This document shows, piece after piece, positions 46,956-58,815 of a DNA stretch of 64,000 nt (position 1 is its first letter; each line of letters begins with the position of its first letter). The DNA is taken from positions 2,794,001-2,858,000 of the forward strand of contig JAQFVV010006341.1 of assembly GCA_028023455.1 (NCBI GenBank). Reading direction: 5' to 3'. The notes under the pieces were generated by a model that was not told the origin of the DNA, ran no database searches, and worked only from the letters and a program-made list of their open reading frames with translations. The stretch is from Epiperipatus broadwayi. Lineage: Eukaryota; Onychophora; Udeonychophora; Euonychophora; Peripatidae. The position numbers and the translations under genes were made by a program.

Positions 46956-47791
46956 GTGGTTAAGCAAGTTATTTATAATCATAATGGAGAAGAAAGAATC
47001 AAAAAAATTTATAAAAGAGTAGTTAGGAAAGAAAAAATTGTTAAAATTGAATATTTGAATATGCAAGGTGGTAGGAGACCAGAAAAGTGGCAAGAATTAA
47101 ACAAAGCAATTGAAAATGAAGAGTTTGAGGTATTAACAGTAGTGGAAACACATCTAAGAGAAGAACCTGTTTTGGAAGATTTGGTATGGCAGGGTATAAA
47201 TAGAAAAGAGAAAGATAAAAAGGGTGGTGGTATAGGTGTTATATCAAAAAAATATTTAAATACTGTTAAATGCCAAGAACATTTGTGATTTGAAATAAGA
47301 TTGGGAAGACAAGAATGGATGGTGGCTATAGTTTATATAACTGTGGAGATAGTCAAACTATAATGGAGTGGAACAATAGCATATATGAGTGCCTTGTTAA
47401 GGATATACAGAGTTTTAAAGAAAAGAGGAAGAGAATAATGGTTATAGGAAATATGAATGGGCATATTGAAGAAATTGATGATGTAGATAATAAGAATCTA
47501 CAGCTTTTGAAGAAATTTTGTCAGAGAGCGAATTTGAGTATTGAAAACTTATCAAATATTTATGAGGGACAATACACATGGTCTAGAAATAATATATCCC
47601 ACACAATAGATTATGTATTGATAGAGAAAGAGGAAATTAATAAAGTATGGAAAATTAAGGTGTTTGATAATGAAGAGAGAGTATGTAATAGTGATCATAA
47701 TTTCTTTGTAATTGAAATGGTTAGTAATGTGATGGAGAATAGAAATAAAAGTAGAAACAATAGTGAAAGATGTGGGTTTGAAAGTGAATGA
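46956..47791 (+). pseudogene. CR1-type LINE ORF2: AP-type endonuclease
   Basis: Two frames. 46956-47288 reads KIEYLNMQGGRRPEKWQELN ... EVLTVVETHLREEPV ... GGGIGVISKK, which carries the N-terminal Asn and the catalytic Glu ('ET') of EEP nucleases. 47315-47791 reads RIMVIGNMNGHIEEI (the 'GDxNxH' block, with N for the usual D), then YTWSRNNISHTIDYVL and VCNSDHNFFVIEM (the final 'SDH' block). There is a frameshift or stop at 47288-47315, and the first catalytic Asp is lost. The domain would nick target DNA to prime reverse transcription. Confidence 0.82.
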
Positions 47792-48321
47792 TAAGAATAA
47801 GTTGGAAGAATATAAAATACAAGTTGAAGAAACCATGGAAGAGTTGATTGGAAATGAGTATTAGGACTGGTGTGATGAAATAGAAAAAGTGGCAAATAGG
47901 GTTTTAAATGAGAATATTCAGAAGAATAAAAGTAATAAAAAAATGAGAGTTAATAAAAGTGTAAAAGAGAGGAAAAAAGCATGCAGAGAATATAAGTGTT
48001 CTATTAAGATCAAAGAAAGTGAAAAAGATATAAATGCTAAATGGGAAAAGTACTTAGAAAAGAAGTTAGCTAAAATAGATAATTATATAGAGAGAATGAA
48101 ACTGAATAGTAAATTATTGGACATATTAATAAAAGTGGAAGAGATAGGAGTAAAAAATTTTGGAATTACATTAAAAGGATAAATGTAGGGGAGAGAGAGA
48201 TAGTATTACTGGATGAAGAGGGAATAGAGTGTAGCTCTAGAGAAGAATTAGAGAGAATCTTGAATAGGTAGCTAATGGATATAGAAAAAATATTAGATGT
48301 GAAGGACAGAGGATAGAAAAT
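47792..48321 (+). pseudogene. CR1-type LINE ORF2: EN-RT linker
   Basis: Lys/Glu-rich frame at 47889-48182 (KSVKERKKACREYKCSIKIK) typical of the helical linker in CR1/jockey ORF2, ended by a stop at 48182. The rest up to 48321 is in other frames. Confidence 0.6.
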
Positions 48322-49310
48322 ATGAAAGCATATAGTAATGGGAATATTAGGTTTCCAAAAAATGAACTGAATGAGACAGGGAAGAAGTTGAGAAGTGGTA
48401 AGGCAAGAGGTTTGGATGGATGGGCAGCAGAAATGGTAATGAATTTAGGGCATAGGGCAAAAGTAAAGCTATTATCGTGTTTTAATAAGATGGCACAGAA
48501 GAGAGTTTTTCCGGGTAGTTAGAGTAATACAGGAGTAAGGCTACTATTTAAAGGGGAAGGGTACAGATCATAGAAAGTTAAACAATTATAGACTGATAAG
48601 GTAATGTCAGTGCTATATAAAGTTTTCTCATATATGGTGGCTGGAAGGATTGCAAAATGGATGGAAGAAAATAATATAGTGGGAGAAATGCAAGCAGGTT
48701 TTCTATCGGATAGGCGTATAGGAGATAGTTTATTTGTAGTTACACAACTTATGGATATGAGTAGGAATATAGGTAGACAGTTATATATGGTTTTTATAGA
48801 TATAGACAAGGCATATGATAGAGTAAATAGAAATTAGATTATGGGTAAGTTTATTAAATTTGGGAATGGATGGAGCTTTATTGGATATTATTAAGAAATT
48901 ATATGAAAATAATTACTATATGTATCAGGGAATATAGAATCATTTAAAGAAGAATGCCCTATGTCACCTATTTTGTTTTTGTTGTATTTGAGAGAAATGG
49001 AGAGAGCAATAGAAAGATTAGGAAGAGAGATAGGATACCATTAATAGGTGGCAAGGGAGTATATACATTGTCGGGTTTTTTATTTGGGGATGATATTTTT
49101 TTGTGTGCAGAAAGAAAGGAAGATATAGAAATTATGCTGAGGACATGCACAATGGTTGGTAAAGAGATTGGGATTAAATTTAGTGAAGAAAAATCAAAAG
49201 TAATTATGGTTAATACTGGGGAGAGAGAAGATAAAGAATGTTTATTGGGGGATTTAAAGTTATATGTTGTGAATAGATATAATTATTTGCGAATCGTTTT
49301 AAGTAATTAG
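48322..49310 (+). pseudogene. CR1-type LINE ORF2: reverse transcriptase
   Basis: Pieces in order: ELNETGKKLRSGKARGLDGW (RT block 0/1, 'l..lk.gKa.G.DG'); a broken 'NYRPI' region at 48560-48600; VLYKVFSYMVAGRIAKWMEE and EMQAGFLSDRRIGDSLFVVT (block 2/3); MVFIDIDKAYDRVNRN (block 4, FxDxxKAyD); MSPILFLLYLREMERAIE (48960-49010); and TLSGFLFGDDIFLCAERKED with FGDD in place of the usual F/YADD. At least four frame breaks and several stops lie between them. RT would copy the element RNA at the nick. Confidence 0.84.
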
Positions 49311-50370
49311 AGAAATTGCTTGGATGAATGGTAAAAAAAATTGATAAATGAATTAAAGTAAAGAAAGGGATTGATAAAGAAATTAACAGTGTGCTCATAT
49401 AATAAATATGATGTAGCTAGAAATGTATGGAAGGAAGTGGCAGTAGCAGGGTTAACATATGGCAGTGGTTAGTAAAGGAGTATTAGATTACTTATAAAAA
49501 GTACAAAGGGAAGTAGGAAGATATGCATTAGATGCAGATATGTGGACAGCAAAGGAGGTTATCAAGTTTTTATATGAGAGATGCAAAGAGCAAAATGAAA
49601 ATGTTCGGTAGATTGCAGTTTATGGATAATAAAAGAATAGTCAAAATAGTATTTAATTGGGTTATGAATAAAGGGCAGGCAACAAGATGGGAAGAAAAGT
49701 AATACAATATGCAGAAGATTTAGATAAAGAATTTATGTCAGTATTCTTATACAAAAGGTGGGATCATTGTGTTAGGAGAATATTGAGTGTTAAGGAATGG
49801 GATAGAAAAATAGATGCATTAATAAAGAATAGGGAGTTGGAGAGCTAGTACGGAGAGTAAAAAGAGCTTAAATATTTATAGAAGTAAACAGAATTTGTGA
49901 GTTAATTTATGATGGAAAGTAGTTTACTATTTAAGGCTCGAACGGAATCTTTAGCAACAAGTGAATATACACATAAATTGGAAAATATGGGTGAAGTTGT
50001 GTAAGGAAGGCATAGAAAGTATTAGGTATCTGTTAATTGAATGTAAATGCGTGAAAGTAGAAAGGATACAAATAATGAAGTTATGGAAGAATAAATATAA
50101 ACAAAGTGATTATACAGAAAATGAGTTATTGGTTTTTAAGCTGGGTTTGGGAAAAGATAAGGGGGATTTCGATATAAAGACCATAGAGTTGGTAAAGATT
50201 ATGTTGTGGAAATGAGATGGAGGGATAGAGATGAATATGGGAAAGCATTGGGTGGGGAATGAAAAGGGAAGTCAAAGTGGCTAACAGGTTTCTCTGGGCA
50301 TAGTTGCTGAGAGATTCTTGTTTCCGTATAAGAAGTCACAGTGCATCACATCACATCAAAATTTAAAGAG
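49311..50370 (+). pseudogene. CR1-type LINE ORF2 C-terminus and 3' tail
   Basis: About 49930-50100 reads LFKARTESLATSEYTH, then LCKEGIESIRYLLIECKCVK and RIQIMKLW, a C-terminal Cys-containing motif (C..C...IeS..HLl.eC) seen in jockey/CR1-like proteins. The element ends in GTGCATCACATCACATCAAA (50341-50360). Short tandem 3' tails of this kind are typical of CR1-clade LINEs. Total element length is about 4.6 kb. Confidence 0.72.
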
Positions 50371-51138
50371 GGGGCCACTAAAAGTATAACTGTAAATTTT
50401 TAGAATTTCAGTTTAATAGTTGAGTTTGGAGATATAAATAAAAGGTGGATAAAATGTATTAAATAATAATGTTATAGATTAAAGTAAATTATAAATTATT
50501 GAATGAATAAATTATAAATACTGATTGTTAATAAAATGAATAGTAATAATGTAAAGTATAAAAGATATTAAGTTAGAGTTAAATATTGAAAGAGTAATAA
50601 GAATAAAATAAAAATAGAATATATATGATTATAGGAGGTTTTAATTAATAAATATAGAATGTAAAAAGGTAAAATATATAATAATATTCAAAAGATAATA
50701 AATAAATGATGAATATAAGATTTATATATAGAATGTAAATTATATGTTCATGTATATTTATATTCATATATTTGTATTATGTTGTAGTTCTGAAGAAGAT
50801 TGCTGGGGCAATCGAAACTGTCAAAGAGGGTTGTAATTAAAGCATTGGGAAATAGTATTAAAGTGCATAGATGATTTAATATTATATTATTGAAATGATA
50901 TATAAAAAGTCTTGCTTTTTTAGTTTACGATGGTAGTATTTAAAAAATATCTATGTATTTTATTTGTTATACTACTGAAAGATAAGAAAGAGAATATTTC
51001 TTCTCTAACAAAACAAATAAAAGACATTGTAATAATTTGTTCTGAAATGTTTATTAAAAAATAAAAAAAAAGTAACTGCTTGGGTGGGTAATTTATTTGT
51101 ACACATACACTCTTACATATATTTATTAAACAATTCAA
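50371..51138. other. AT-rich stretch with a hammerhead-like core
   Basis: Apart from the motif at 50790-50822 no feature is seen. The minus-strand frame at 50920-51171 is low-complexity. Confidence 0.4.
50790..50822 (+). ncRNA. Hammerhead-ribozyme-like core (weak)
   Basis: CTGAAGA (CUGANGA core) is followed by one extra A, a perfect 6-bp stem GATTGC-TGGG-GCAATC, then GAAAC and GTC. This is the order of a type I hammerhead core with minimal stem III. The extra A after the core and the lack of a convincing stem I argue that it is degenerate. Penelope-like elements carry such motifs, and Penelope relics are nearby. Confidence 0.3.
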
Positions 51139-51743
51139 AACATAGCAAAACTCTCCATACAGTAGTGCCATCTTGTGCCAACAAAAGCAATCAATGGATG
51201 ACAGAAGGCTTGTGCATAAAATCCCTATCTAGTGCTTACTCATCCAATATCCCCAGACTAGTTTCTGGTTTGTGACCTTGGATCTGAGAGTATTGCACCT
51301 AGATCTTAGGATCTAATGCAACAACACACACACAGCTACCTTTTAACTCAACTACAAAACTATGAGAATGAAATTGAAAACACAATAATATTTTCAATCC
51401 AAGCTAAATAACTTATATAGTCATATGGGTCTGAACTCAATTCAGCACCCATACATTTTGGTGACTTTGGCTCTTTAACAACCATAGTCACCACTATCCT
51501 ATTAGGCAGGATTGGTGTTAAACCACTAAACATCACATGATCACTATCTCATACTAGCACATAATTGTTATTAAACAATTCAAAACATAGCAAAACTCTC
51601 CATACAGTAGTGCCATCTTGTGTTAACAAGAGCAATCAATGGATGCCCGAAGGCTTGTGCATAAAATCCCTATCTAGTGCCTACTCATCCAATATCTCCA
51701 GACTAGTTTGAGATAGTGATCATGTGATGTTTAGTGGTTTAAC
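51139..51743. mobile_element. TTAA foldback element, copy 3 (two units)
   Basis: The right unit is complete. GTTAAACCACTAAACATCAC (51517) to its exact 35-base inverted complement ending GATGTTTAGTGGTTTAAC (51743) is a 227-bp element with TTAA at each end. The left unit (51139-51516) is a partial copy carrying the longer internal part (CTAGATCTTAGGATCTAATG, GGTGACTTTGGCTCTTTAA). Both contain TCTCCATACAGTAGTGCCAT and CATAAAATCCCTATCTAGTG. Confidence 0.88.
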
Positions 51744-52570
51744 ATATATTTATATATGTGAGCTATATTCTTTGAAGATAATAGCAGTAGAATAATGTTA
51801 TTTTTTGGAAAATAATTTTGGAATAATTTATTGGTGTATTGATAAATTTTCATCTTTTATTAGTAATGAAAATTGTAGATTATTTTTAATATTTATCATA
51901 ACAGAAATTATCACTCACAATCTTATTATTTATTTTAGATCTATGATGAGAAAAATATCCTAAAAATATTTGTAGTCATATAATAATTTTAGTTTCTAGA
52001 AAATAATTTTAAATTAATAATTCATCAAAGCCTTTATAAAATTTTCCATCTGACTGTGGAAAGATAATCAAAATGTTTAAAGTTTATTAATATTTATTGT
52101 AATTATATCAAAATTTAAAAAATGGAGATGAAATATCAAAAATGAAAGAGAAAAATTTTATGATTTTAAATCAAAACTGTTCAAATAGTTTCAACAGTTT
52201 TAACAATTATTTTAAATATTCTTTGTCATCTGCTTATTTCTTTATTGATTTTTTAAATATATTTTTAGGCAAATTTTTTTTTTTTATTTCTCTCATTTTT
52301 TTGATACTATTTGCAGATCTTTTTTTTCTATTTATTTTTTTGTCTATTTATTTCGTAATTTGGTAGAAGTAATCTTTGACTTTCAAATCCTCCTATTTTT
52401 CAAAATATTATATATATATACTGTAACGGTATGTAAAAAGGGATAGCATGGGGAGATGGAAAATCATCATCATCTCTACTAAATAAACTAAGTAGTCATA
52501 AGCAAATAATCATCATAATCATTTTAATTAACATTGACAATGAATAGTTATCAACAAATATAAAAAGAGC
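51744..52570. other. Unassigned AT-rich intron sequence
   Basis: No feature recognised. The plus-strand frame at 52142-52366 is a Phe/Leu-rich product of AT-rich sequence with no family resemblance. Confidence 0.4.
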
Positions 52571-52579
52571 CTAAAAGAA

Positions 52580-53290
52580 TCAGCATAAAATTAAAATAAA
52601 TATTATACTTACAAGTTTCATCACATCTCTTATGACTGGATCTAAAAGAAATTCAATATTAAAAGATAGGCTACTTATCGAATGAATGCCAAATATGGGG
52701 CATAATATAAAACAATCATCTACATACACATACTTAAGTGCTAGTCTATCAATCAAAGTAATTAATACAATACATTTCAACATATAAAGGCAAAATTACT
52801 AAATTCTAAATCTTAATATTGGCCAAGCACTTTCAGAGCCTGTTTACTCCATATTCCTAGCCTTAATATGTATTAAACTCATTGCATGCAAATTTATGCA
52901 AAACAATTCAGACCATCCATTTTTTTGAAATTGCAAAATACATAGATTTTCTATTTATAGCATTTATGTCACTAGCAATGAAGCAAACCTCCTTGATTTT
53001 TTCTTTGGCATCATTTCTCTCAGTACACACTATCTCAGCTCTGGAGGGTTCAAATTCATGATTAACCACCTTTTGATGATCAACAAATGTAGAATTGCCT
53101 TCGTTTTTGGTTAGCAATCTGTTATATGCGTACTTATGCTGAGACAATCTGTTATTGACTGTGGCTCAAGTTTTACCATAATATATTGCACTGCATCCTG
53201 CTTTAGGGCATGCAAACTTGTATACCACTTGTGGCATTGATTCTAGGTTTATTTTATCCTTAGTGTTATTAATTATTCTATTAGTGTTTT
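52580..53290 (-). pseudogene. Penelope-like fragment: GIY-YIG piece then RT piece
   Basis: Minus strand, right to left. About 53275-52908 reads MPQVVYKFACPKAGCSAIYY, GKT, NRLSQHKYAYNRLLTKNEGN, then VVNHEFEPSRAEIVCTERND and CFIASDINAINRKS, a GIY-YIG domain with a C-x4-C metal-binding start. After ~125 bp, 52783-52580 reads LALKYVYVDDCFIL and LSFNIEFLLD, the RT catalytic YVDD region. So the nuclease piece lies upstream of the RT piece, opposite to the canonical order. The RT remnant is short and starts mid-domain. One stop follows GKT. Confidence 0.75.
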
Positions 53291-53445
53291 GCATCAATAT
53301 GCATATAATGAGTTTAATACATATTAAGGCTATGAATAGGGAGTAAACAGGCTCTGAAAGCGCTTAGCCAATAGTTAAGATTTAGAATTTAGTAATTTTG
53401 CCTTTATATGTTGAAGTGAATTGTATTAATTATGAAGAACTGGTG
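52755..53445. repeat. ~135-bp inverted repeat around the Penelope fragment
   Basis: 52755-52890 (ATTTCAACATATAAAGGCAA ... TAATATGTATTAAACTCATT) is the inverted complement of about 53305-53445 (AATGAGTTTAATACATATTA ... TTGCCTTTATATGTTGAA). The enclosed sequence is the GIY-YIG piece, another inverted arrangement of a Penelope-like element. Confidence 0.86.
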
Positions 53446-53739
53446 AAACAAATTTATTATTACAATCAAAGTAAAAAAAAACTGGAGATTTTGACACATG
53501 CTGATCATCATCATTCATTGTTCTTCCCATCCATGACTCTACAGGCCAACATAAACTAATTTCTAATCTGTATAAAAAATAAAGTGCAGTAAATGAACTT
53601 TAAAGATGATTTTATTCTTTATGCCATACAGAATATATATATGCATTTGTAAATAATTAAGTAAGCAATAGTATAATTCCTATATCTTCTAAATTGCTAA
53701 GCGATTGAATCTATGAAGAAAGGAAAAATTCTAGGTAAG

Positions 53740-54090
53740 ATAGAATTATCATTGGCAGCTTAAAAGAAGCTGATGAAGAAATAGAAAAATTGTTGACAAA
53801 ACGTTTGAATCATAAAATTCTACCAGATGATTGGAAGAATGCAATAGTAATATTAATATTTTAAGAAAAATGATGAGAATATATTAGAATTCACCAATGT
53901 TTTAATATCTTCATTAAACAGATTCTCATTAATTTTCACTCATAATAATGTGGGTACTATTTTTTCTGATGAAAAATTTGCATTTTCTTTTCTTTATTGT
54001 GTTGAAGTTATTATTGTATTGCTGGTTAATAATAAACTCAAGTCTACTCTTTATCTATAAATTAAGAAAAATAGAATTCATAAGTCAAAA
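53740..54090 (+). pseudogene. RTE-type reverse transcriptase relic
   Basis: About 53790-54080 reads HKILPDDWKNAIVILIFKKN, then ENILEFTNVLISSLNRFSLI and FAFSFLYCVEVIIVLLVNNK. This follows the RT block 'iP..Wk.a.vv.IfKKgd....y RPIsLls..yKl', with the RPI motif decayed. One frameshift interrupts it after FKKN. It is too short to place beyond the RTE-like group. Confidence 0.6.
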
Positions 54091-57000
54091 TAAATATTAA
54101 GTGTGGTAACTATATTGCAAAGTGTGATTTTAGATTTAAGCTTAGAATTCTTACACTGACTATTTTAAATTTTTTGTAGATGAATTGTTTAATGATTAAA
54201 TGAAATGTTGCAGTTAATTTTGGAGGTGTTGTTTGTAAACTTTAGTCTCTTATGAATTGTAATAATAGTATATTTATGACACTTTTTGACTCTTCTATCA
54301 ATTATTCATTATTACTAGAAGTGTATTTTAGTGATATTTATTTGTTCTGACTGTGAAAAAAATCTTTAGTCAAAATCGCATTTCTAAGTGCAATTCATAT
54401 ATGAAGTAAATACATTTTCTGAACTCAATATTTTAACAATTACCTGTTCCATTTAGGTTATTTATTTTACAAGTTGATAATAAAAAGGAAAGAATTGCTA
54501 ATGTTTATTATTAAGTGACTCAATAGAATATTTATTTTCCCAATAAAATGATAAATAGCTGTAAAATAGTTAAATAACGTATTTATTATTGATAAATGTA
54601 AAATGTTTTTCTACTATGACAATCTCCGTAGAAATATGAAATCTTTATTTACCAAAATCTCCTTTTGATATTCTTTGTCTCATTTGATATTTGGCATTTT
54701 AGGTATCCAGTTATAATTTATATAAAAAATCATTCCATCTTCACTGATACTTATTTTTATTTTAGTTATATATCTAACACTATCTCTTCTTTCAAGAAAA
54801 TAATGTAGCTATGCCATTTTTATTTGATAGATTTTGGAGATTACAGCTTTTAAGTACATCCATGAATCCATGAGAAAAAAAACAAGAAATCTGGAATTGG
54901 AACTGTTATTTCTAAATCTGTGATGCTAGATTTATGAGAATTAATCCATAATCAGGAACTATTGACTAAATTGCATAAAAAGACAAGTATATCCTTACAG
55001 GGACACATGAAGTGGTTTCAAAAAAGATGTGAGATAGTTTAATTAATAAATCTACAACTAATACTGACAGATTGATTATGCCTATTTTGTATTCTGTTTT
55101 GTGGGTATGATTTTTTTAATTGAATTGATAAAAGGAATTTTCATTAGAAGCAACTTATTAATGAATAATAAGGGATAAAAAATAAAAAAAGAATGACAGA
55201 AAGAACAAAAATGAAATTTTTTTCTATTTACAACAGACAGGATATTAGCAAATCTGTTATAAATAAAAAATAAAAATTCAAATATTGGTCTGATTAGGAG
55301 AGATTTGTTAACATCAGTTGTGAAAGAAGAAAACAATTGCTAAATGAAATGTTCTCCATGTAAAAGAAAATTAATTAGAGTTCAGAAATACATATGTTTT
55401 GAAATAAACTATGTAAAGATGTTGAGAAAAATTAAAGTGCAGAGAGGATTTTTTTTTAAAGAGAAATGGGATTAGTAAAGCAAATTTAAAGATCAATTAT
55501 TAGGTATAGATAGAGATCACAGCAAAATTATGATGAAAAAGTAATTAAAGAAAAAGGGGTAAAAATGGATCACTGATTAGTCTAAATGCTTTATTTTAAA
55601 CATCTATTGAAGAGTGAACTGATTGGATTCATGCCAATAATAAGAATGAATTTTATATAAGAGATAGTTGAGGGGTGGGTGGATGGATTTTTGGCCAAAT
55701 AAAAATGAAGATTCTGATAAGAACCTTTGACATATAATAACATAATCATACTAAGAGATATCATTGATATTGGCAATTTAGCATAAAGAGTTGGATAATT
55801 TTGGAAAATTCAGTTCAGAAATTTAAATACAAATAAATGAAAGTCATTTTTTTTAGAGAGAAAATAAGGTTAAGATTGATCGCTGCTATTCTAGTGAAAT
55901 TTAATTTTTCACAATGGGTTCTTGTAATTCAGCATTTGAAAGGTTTTGTAAAGTGCCATTATTTGGATTGAATACAACAGAGAATAATTTATTTGATTGA
56001 AAAAAAGTTTTGGAGAAAACATGCCAACTGTTTAGTGGAATAAATTTTTAATGAAATTCAATCTAACTTAACAGAATACAACAGTTGGAATGAAAATTAG
56101 ATATCCATTTTACAAGTTGAAGATGATAAGAGACTTTGTCAAAAAGTCATTTTTGATTGATTTAAGATTTTAGAGATATTTAAAATAATTGGTTGATTCT
56201 CTGAGAAATAACCTATTGTTTGTAGATCTGTAGCTAATGTGGATTGAAATGGTATTCTAGGCTATAAGAAGACAAATAGAATCATTTGCTGCCATATGTT
56301 GCTGCCGAAACCACTAATAATAATCACAAGTGAAATAAATGCAAACTTTTCAGTAGAGAAATAAAAAATATCTGTGATAAAGTAATTTTTTACTATGGAT
56401 GAGTAGAACAAGCTTTGAGTACCAATTGCTCAGTTCTTAGCCAGAAAGTGGTGAGTCTACATTGCAATCTGCCAAAAGTTTTATTATAATCTGCTGAAGA
56501 GAGGGAGAGAAAATGCAGGAAGATCATTAGAAATATTTAAATCTCATAGTCAGTGCATTTCAAGATGATCAGATTTACAGATAAGTGAGTTATTAACTGC
56601 ATATGTGACATTAAAAAGGATATAAACCAATACTCGAATTTAAGAAATGCAAAACTTTTCTGTAATACATATATCTGATTTGTGAACTCTGGACATCAGC
56701 ATGTAGAAAATTGTATGGAGATCGATTAAAGTAAAAACAATGGATAAGAATTACACGTGTGTATGTAACGTAAAATCAAAACAAACTGAGTTATAAAAGT
56801 ACGTACTTTGAACTGCTTTAGCTAAATGAGTTCAGAATAGCAAAAGATATGTTATTTTAGTTTACTTTGCTTTTTCAATATATACTGAAGTGGAATAGTT
56901 GTCCATGTATTCTTTTTTGAGATTGGTATTTTGTTTTTGTGTGTGTTTGAATTAATTGTACCTACTTTTTTTATTGTAAATCAAAGAAAATGCTTATTTA

Positions 57001-57164
57001 TTTCTTGGGAGTTAGTTTAGATTTCAAAATGCGTTTGTAATTTAATTTTTTTTTATTATTATTAAATCATTAGTTTTATTAATATTGACTTTTTTTTTTT
57101 TATTAAGCTTGGTAGCATTCCTAAAGATATATAATAGCTTATAAGATTAACTATAAATATTTAA
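54091..57164. other. Unassigned AT-rich intron sequence
   Basis: No confident feature. Around 55830-56560 composition is slightly more codon-like on the plus strand (pieces such as ILGYKKTNRIICCHMLLPKP and IAQFLARKW), perhaps another decayed element. Nothing could be assigned. Confidence 0.35.
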
Positions 57165-57965
57165 ACCACTAAACATTACATGATCACCATTTCTTATGCT
57201 TACATAAGCTGTTTACACAGAGACTACACTCTCATTACAGTAGCACTATCCGCATTAGTCAGAGTAATCAATGGATGCAAGGAGATTTGTAATAAAATCT
57301 CTATCTAGTGTCTACTCATCCAATATTCCCAGACTAGTTTCCAGCTGTGGCTTTCATCAGTGAGAAGCCTTGGATCTGAGAGCACTGCACCTAGACCTTA
57401 GGATCTAATGCAACCATCCAACAGCCACCTTTTACCTTAGCTAACTATAAAGCTTTGAATCCAAAATGAAAACACCATAATGTTTTTATTTCACGCTCAT
57501 TAGCTTGTATAGTTGTATAGATCTGAACTTAGTTGAGCATCCATACTTTTTGATGTCTTTGGTTCATTAAACCTACAGTCACCATAATTCTATTGGGTAG
57601 GATTGATTTTAAACAACTAAACATCACATTTCTTATGATCACCATTTCTTATGCTTACACAATTTGTTTATACAGAGGCTACACTCTCTATACAGTAGCA
57701 CCACCAGTGCACACCTGAGGGTTGCATTAGATCCTAAGATCAAGGTGTAGTGCTCTCAGATACAAGACTCCTTACTGATGAAATCCACAATCTGGAAACT
57801 AGTCTGGGGATATTGGATGAGTATGCACTAGATAGAGATTTTATGCTCAAACCTTGCATCCATTGATTATTTTGACTTGTACTGATGGTGCTACTGTATG
57901 AAGAGTGTAGCATCTGTGTATTAACTATAAGTGTATGGTGTGTGTGATTTATAAAATTAGTCATC
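57165..57965. mobile_element. TTAA foldback element, copy 4 (long, compound)
   Basis: It starts TTTAAACCACTAAACATTAC. It then runs through CTATCTAGTGTCTACTCATC, GAGCACTGCACCTAGACCTT and AATGCAACCATCCAACAGCC to GATTTTAAACAACTAAACAT (about 57605), a second terminus. It then enters a second, palindromic unit whose right half (TTGCATTAGATCCTAAGATC, then CTAGTCTGGGGATATTGGAT) inverts the first. Ends carry TTAA. The longest copy in the window, giving the fullest view of the family's interior; no coding frame. Confidence 0.82.
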
Positions 57966-58815
57966 TAAAGGAAGATTAAACAGCTACCACATCTAAACGA
58001 AATAATACTAATGAGAATTAATTTAACACATTATGATGAAAATGCCGTAATACTTAAAATGATTGGTGCTCATAATGTATAAATCTTTCCTCATTATATG
58101 ATCTATTGGGTAACCACCAGAAAAGTTATAGTGAGAAATCTAGTTTATCTATTATTCAAAGTATATATATGTGGTTAATGTAGATAATTACTTTCATGTG
58201 GTTACCCAAGTGTAGTCTGTTTAAATTTTTAGACTATATCCTAAAATGTGGTGATGCTTGTGGCAACTGGTACATTTGGATGCCCAAGTTGGGCCAATTA
58301 CTTCGAGTTATATAATGGAATCTAAACATTTAGTTAAATTTATGTTTTACATAGAAATAAATTTATATAATGACTCAATACTTTGATAAAACGTATAAAA
58401 TAATATTTAAATTTATTGTAGACTTTAAAACAAGAATCAAAATATTTTATAAAGACATATACTGCGTAGAAAAGGGAAGAAAAAATGGTTAATTATTATT
58501 ATAAAAATAAAAGTTAGATCTGGTCATTAATAAATATGGATATATTTTACAAAATAAAATAGGTTTATAAAAATTATATATTAGGCAGGAAAATTATTAG
58601 GAGATGAACGTTTTCTGATGGAGTGGAGTAGTTGATAATTTTTTTTTTTTTATGTTGATTTGAAAATATATTTTGTTGGTAGTATTTTAGATAGTATTCA
58701 TTTGGAAATTGGAATATTGTGTTATTGAAATAGAAAAGAAAATATATATATATATTTTTAGTAATTATTAATAGTCAGTAAAAAAAAAAAGATCATTCAG
58801 TCAAAATCATATAAA
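57966..58815. other. Unassigned AT-rich intron sequence
   Basis: No frame recognised. If the Ty3/gypsy relic has a 5' LTR it should be here, but no matching terminal repeat was found at 62.5-64 kb. Confidence 0.35.

Noticed and set aside
51899-52000. Acceptor-like TTATTTTAG at about 51939 with a short frame, considered as the next POLRMT exon
   Set aside because: The frame stops after 14 codons, with no donor and no resemblance to the expected continuation.
52420-52460. TGTAACGGTATG considered as another LTR start
   Set aside because: Only the first eight bases match the LTR family; the following sequence does not align.
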